Assembly (NCBI GenBank): GCA_964537955.1
Contig: CAZICY010000060.1
Coordinates: forward strand, 1 to 8,579
Direction of reading: 5' to 3'
Origin: Mxb001 sp964537955
GTDB taxonomy: Bacteria; Actinomycetota; Actinomycetes; S36-B12
Length of the DNA: 8,579 nt
How positions within the stretch are numbered: position 1 is the first letter of the stretch; every line of letters starts with the position of its first letter. The notes under the pieces are model-generated. The model had not been told where the DNA came from, made no database searches, and saw only the letters and a list, made by a program, of their open reading frames with translations. The position numbers and the translations under genes are program-made. Positions 5,863 to 8,579 of this stretch are shown here, in pieces.

Positions 5863-7697
5863 GCGCTCATGGCTCCCGAGTCATTCGAAGGTAGGTCGCC
5901 GCCAGTATCCACGGCGATGCGGGCGACGACACGTGTGCCTAACCCGGATGACACCGGTGTGCGCTGCCATTCGAGGCACACCTGGTCGAGCATTCGCGAA
6001 CCGAGGCCGTGTGGAGCCTGATCGATGAGCCCACGACCGTCGTCGATGACAGTGATCTCCACCCGAGAGGGGCTCGACAGGTGCACGCCGACACTGACCT
6101 TGCTCGCGCGGCCGTGGCTCACCGCATTGCCGACGCACTCCCGCACGATCTCGATGGCTGTCTCAGAGGCCGCGATGTCGCCGGCCAACTGCGCGCGTGC
6201 CTCACCATCGACTTCGAGGGAGACCTCTGCGAGGCCCGACCACACGGCGATGACGCCGGACATGGCTTGCTCGGGGTCGATGGGCGGGGGCTGGAACTCC
6301 TCGGTGGCGAGCCGGTTGACTCGCTGGACCGCGGCCATGACTTGACTGAGCACCTCGTCCATCGCCTGACTATCGGGCTGACGTGCCCATGTCTCGAGGC
6401 GCAGCGCCGCGGCGGTGAGCTCCGATTGGACGCCCCCGTGGAGCTCGCGTGCCAGCACGTGGGCTGCTGCCCATGACTCCTGCTGCACGCGATGCGATGA
6501 CCACTCCGCCTGCGTTACCGCTGCCTCGCGTTCGCGCTCAGCGATGGCAAAGCGGCGATCCTCCGCAGCGAAGATCGCAGCGCCCAGTGCGGCGAGCGGC
6601 GTCAGGATGAAGAGTGTCTGCCCACCCTGGGACCAGCCGGACCAGAAGCTGCCGCCCATGAGAGAGGAGGCGGTCATCGGGACGGTCGCGACCGCGACGC
6701 CGACGGCGACGTAGGTGAGCGCGGCCGGCAACCACGACCACGGTCCGATGAGAGCGGCATGGCGCGCGTGCCGCTTGCGCGCGATGTGCAGGATCGCCCA
6801 CGCGATGATCCCGATCGAGGCGGCGCCCATGAGGCCGACCACGACTCCGAAGATTCGGATCGCGCCCGGGATGGCGGAGGGCGTGATGACCGCGGCGGTG
6901 AGCACGGGGTGATACGGGTCCATGCGCAGGGCGTCGACCGATATCGAGCGCACCCAGCGCTGTGATCGGATCTTGAACGGCGTTCGTGGCGGCTCGACCG
7001 ATGCGCCCTGCTCGGTGCCCACGAGGGCATGACTGAGTGGGCGCACGACATCGGTGACGGTGGTGTGCATCACCGTGGCGAGTGACCGCGCGGTGGCTGG
7101 ATCGCGCCCGGCCTGCATTGCCGACGTCAGCAGGGTGACGATGGTCGACATCTGGGTGAGCAGGGTGTCGCGGATGCGCTCGCGGGTCCTCCGCAGACGC
7201 TCTTCGGCGTCGGCACGCTGTGCCCGCGCCACTTCCTGGCGCTCATGCAGATCCGCAAGCGCATCATGGTGACGGGTCCACGCGTCGACGATGATTGCGG
7301 CGAGGGCAAACCAGCACATACCGAGCGCGGCTCCACCGGTCACGCGATAGAGCCACTGGTACTCCGCGCTGACGCCGAGATTGACGCTCAGTACGGCGAT
7401 GGTCGCACCTCGCACCACTCCTGCAATGAAGAAGACGCCTAGCGCGGTGGCGGGTCGGGGCTTGCGTGGTCGCTCGGGTAGCAGGACTCGACCGAGCCCG
7501 AGGTACACGGCACCGCCCACGGCGGTGCCCGCTAGACCGACGAGGGCCCAGATGAACACCGATCCGCCGTTGACCGCCCGATCGAAGACGATGGTCGGGG
7601 CCAGCGACGGGATGGTGATGAGGAGCAGCCCGCGCAGCGTGACGGCATAGTGACCGCCGATCCGGTCGAGAACGTCTCGCGCTGATGTCCAGCGCAT
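5859..7697 (-). CDS. Sensor histidine kinase with two membrane blocks (HisKA_3-type)
   Basis: A 612-residue membrane sensor kinase. Residues 20-140 hold four hydrophobic segments (about 20-38, 47-69, 85-107, 119-139). Next come a charged coiled coil (142-178) and a helical stretch ending in VVRPLSHAL (217-225). A second membrane block spans about 264-378, with three or four segments; an even total is needed to keep the kinase inside. A second coiled coil leads to the phosphoacceptor motif ARELHGGVQSEL with His420. The ATPase domain has the N box ECVGNAVSHG (Asn524), DDGRG (552-556) and HGLGS (563-567). The acidic residue usual after the histidine is Gly here, while Gln424 is kept. No extracellular sensing domain of note is visible, so the signal is probably intramembrane or carried by a partner. 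The gene starts three bases after the regulator stop and overlaps the protease start, so the three belong together. Confidence 0.9.
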   Translation of the reverse strand: MRWTSARDVLDRIGGHYAVTLRGLLLITIPSLAPTIVFDRAVNGGSVFIWALVGLAGTAVGGAVYLGLGRVLLPERPRKPRPATALGVFFIAGVVRGATIAVLSVNLGVSAEYQWLYRVTGGAALGMCWFALAAIIVDAWTRHHDALADLHERQEVARAQRADAEERLRRTRERIRDTLLTQMSTIVTLLTSAMQAGRDPATARSLATVMHTTVTDVVRPLSHALVGTEQGASVEPPRTPFKIRSQRWVRSISVDALRMDPYHPVLTAAVITPSAIPGAIRIFGVVVGLMGAASIGIIAWAILHIARKRHARHAALIGPWSWLPAALTYVAVGVAVATVPMTASSLMGGSFWSGWSQGGQTLFILTPLAALGAAIFAAEDRRFAIAEREREAAVTQAEWSSHRVQQESWAAAHVLARELHGGVQSELTAAALRLETWARQPDSQAMDEVLSQVMAAVQRVNRLATEEFQPPPIDPEQAMSGVIAVWSGLAEVSLEVDGEARAQLAGDIAASETAIEIVRECVGNAVSHGRASKVSVGVHLSSPSRVEITVIDDGRGLIDQAPHGLGSRMLDQVCLEWQRTPVSSGLGTRVVARIAVDTGGDLPSNDSGAMSA

Positions 7698-7700
7698 GGC

Positions 7701-8369
7701 CTACTCCCCCGTGCGCACTGAAGGCAGCCCCGCGTGGGCGGCGTAGATGCGCGTTGCCGCGACGCGGGGGCTGATGCGCGAGTCGCCGGCGACGTCGAGC
7801 ACAGCGAAGATCCTGCTCACCATGGCCTCCACTGCACGCACGGATGTCGATCGCTGCTTGGCGATCTCCTCATTGCTCAGTCCCTCCGCGATGAGCCGCA
7901 GCGTATCCCGCTGGGCGGCGCTGAGACGCCCGAGCGGATCGATCCGTTCCCGGTCCTCGCGGAACCGGCCGGAGGGGTCACCGTCGGAAAGGACGAGCTC
8001 GAGGGCCTCGAGGAGGGTCCCCGGGTCGCCGAGCGAGCGCTTGACGAGGTAGGCCGCGCTATCAGGTATGGACGCGGGGCGCCCGCCGATATCGGGGGCC
8101 GCTGCCTGGGTGAGGAAGACCAGGGCGAGGTGCGGCATAGACGCGATGAGGGCGGCGGCCAGATCGATACCGCTGGGTCCGGGGCCGAGCTCGATGTCGA
8201 GAATTGCGGCGTCGGGATCGTGATCCGCGACCAGTGCCAGAGCCTCGGGGACACTCCCCGCGGGCAATGCCTCGAAGCCCGCCTCCTCGATCACGCGGAC
8301 CACAAGGCCGCGCACAAAGGGCTCGTCTTCGACGATGAGGACCTGCCGGGTCCAGCCCCCGCGCTCCAT
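7701..8369 (-). CDS. NarL/FixJ-family response regulator
   Basis: A 222-residue two-domain regulator, first gene of the operon. The receiver domain shows the acidic pair Glu14/Asp15 in LIVEDE, phosphoacceptor Asp58 in AILDIELG, Thr87 in FLTQ and Lys110 in YLVKRS. A LuxR-type helix-turn-helix fills about 148-192 (GRLSAAQRDTLRLIAEGLS, NEEIAKQ, VRAVEAMVSRIF). Phosphorylation by the adjacent kinase should control DNA binding. I chose the ATG at 8369 because the receiver starts soon after it and a -10 (TACCCT) ends 7 bases ahead; a TTG at 8411 would add 14 residues with no family support and would place that promoter inside the gene. Targets are unknown; its own operon and the divergent promoters in the island are candidates. 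Confidence 0.93.
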   Translation of the reverse strand: MERGGWTRQVLIVEDEPFVRGLVVRVIEEAGFEALPAGSVPEALALVADHDPDAAILDIELGPGPSGIDLAAALIASMPHLALVFLTQAAAPDIGGRPASIPDSAAYLVKRSLGDPGTLLEALELVLSDGDPSGRFREDRERIDPLGRLSAAQRDTLRLIAEGLSNEEIAKQRSTSVRAVEAMVSRIFAVLDVAGDSRISPRVAATRIYAAHAGLPSVRTGE

Positions 8370-8376
8370 GAGGCGG

Positions 8377-8382
8377 AGGGTA
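8377..8382 (-). promoter_or_regulatory. -10 element of the regulator-kinase-protease operon
   Basis: On the minus strand TACCCT is followed by seven bases (CCGCCTC) and the ATG at 8369, again fitting a leaderless start. It would drive the regulator, kinase, protease and lipoprotein B. No -35 is evident, which would suit a promoter needing an activator. Confidence 0.45.
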
Positions 8383-8485
8383 GACCCGCCCCTCTCCCGC
8401 GACTGAGGCAAGGGTGAGATAACCGAACACCACCCCCGAGGGCTCCGCGGCGAGCAGGGGCGGGCCCCTCTCCGTGCCCCTCTGA

Positions 8486-8491
8486 CAGGAT
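8486..8491 (+). promoter_or_regulatory. Possible -10 element of purC
   Basis: CAGGAT differs from TANNNT only at its first base and is followed by six bases (TCCCCC) and the GTG at 8498. The spacing matches the other promoters in the window and supports this GTG over the one at 8513. Confidence 0.35.
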
Positions 8492-8497
8492 TCCCCC

Positions 8498-8579
8498 GTG
8501 CCCGATTCCCCCGTGCCCGCCGAATACGACCTCCCCGAGGGGTATCGCCACCTCTACTCGGGCAAGGTCCGCGATCTCT
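8498..8579 (+). CDS. purC: Phosphoribosylaminoimidazole-succinocarboxamide (SAICAR) synthase, N-terminus (3' partial)
   Basis: The first 27 codons of a gene that runs off the window. The translation begins VPDSPVPAEYD and reaches YRHLYSGKVRDL; LYSGKVRDL is the hallmark N-terminal motif of SAICAR synthase and part of its nucleotide-binding strand-turn. The enzyme joins CAIR and aspartate using ATP, in the cytoplasm, giving the substrate of PurB. Two in-frame GTG codons (8498 and 8513) could start it; the first is preferred for the -10-like CAGGAT ahead. It is divergent from the response regulator across a 128-base gap. The catalytic remainder is outside the window. Confidence 0.88.
   Translation, partial: MPDSPVPAEYDLPEGYRHLYSGKVRDL

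Noticed and set aside
8370..8411. A 14-residue N-terminal extension of the response regulator from TTG 8411
   Set aside because: The extra residues do not fit the family, the TTG is a weaker start, and the promoter hexamer lies between it and the ATG.
7734..8417. A 227-codon open frame on the plus strand opposite the response regulator
   Set aside because: The minus strand encodes a complete receiver and HTH domain, so the plus frame is a shadow.
8434..8460. Hairpin with CCCC/GGGG and GCTC/GAGC arms in the regulator-purC gap
   Set aside because: The arms are short, with an uneven internal loop; such pairings arise easily in G/C-rich DNA and it lacks terminator or riboswitch features.

Overview
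The window looks like a chromosomal segment from a high-GC actinobacterium, probably Micrococcales (perhaps Microbacteriaceae). The grounds are strong G/C bias at third codon positions, GTG starts, TANNNT promoters 6-7 bases before start codons (leaderless-type starts), and actinobacterial versions of the protein families. No RNA genes, insertion sequences or CRISPR arrays were seen, and no gene-free stretch exceeds 300 bases.

Layout: the window opens with the 3' end of purB (+) and closes with the first 27 codons of purC (+), so two purine-synthesis genes bracket about 8.3 kb of accessory DNA. Inside, from left to right: lipoprotein A (243-833, -), a lipoprotein SGNH/GDSL hydrolase (934-2118, +), a small gene relic (2121-2257, +), a secreted tripeptidyl-aminopeptidase-like alpha/beta hydrolase (2267-3748, +), a relic of the C-terminus of a subtilase (3745-3822, -), lipoprotein B, a paralogue of A (3843-4391, -), a subtilisin-family lipoprotein protease (4453-5862, -), a two-block membrane histidine kinase (5859-7697, -) and a NarL-type response regulator (7701-8369, -).

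The minus-strand genes from 8369 down to 3843 look like one operon: regulator, kinase (3-base gap), protease (ATGA overlap with the kinase) and lipoprotein B (61-base gap). This ties a two-component system physically to an exported protease and a small cysteine-rich lipoprotein. Five of the seven internal genes encode exported proteins, and four of those are predicted lipoproteins, so the island seems devoted to the outer face of the membrane.

The two most novel-looking points are the unrecognised lipoprotein family (two diverged copies sharing WGTKGVEAT, DFSNPxxGCPN and four cysteines) and its coupling to a sensor kinase and subtilase. Two eroded gene relics and the paralogous lipoproteins suggest that the island has gone through duplication and deletion.
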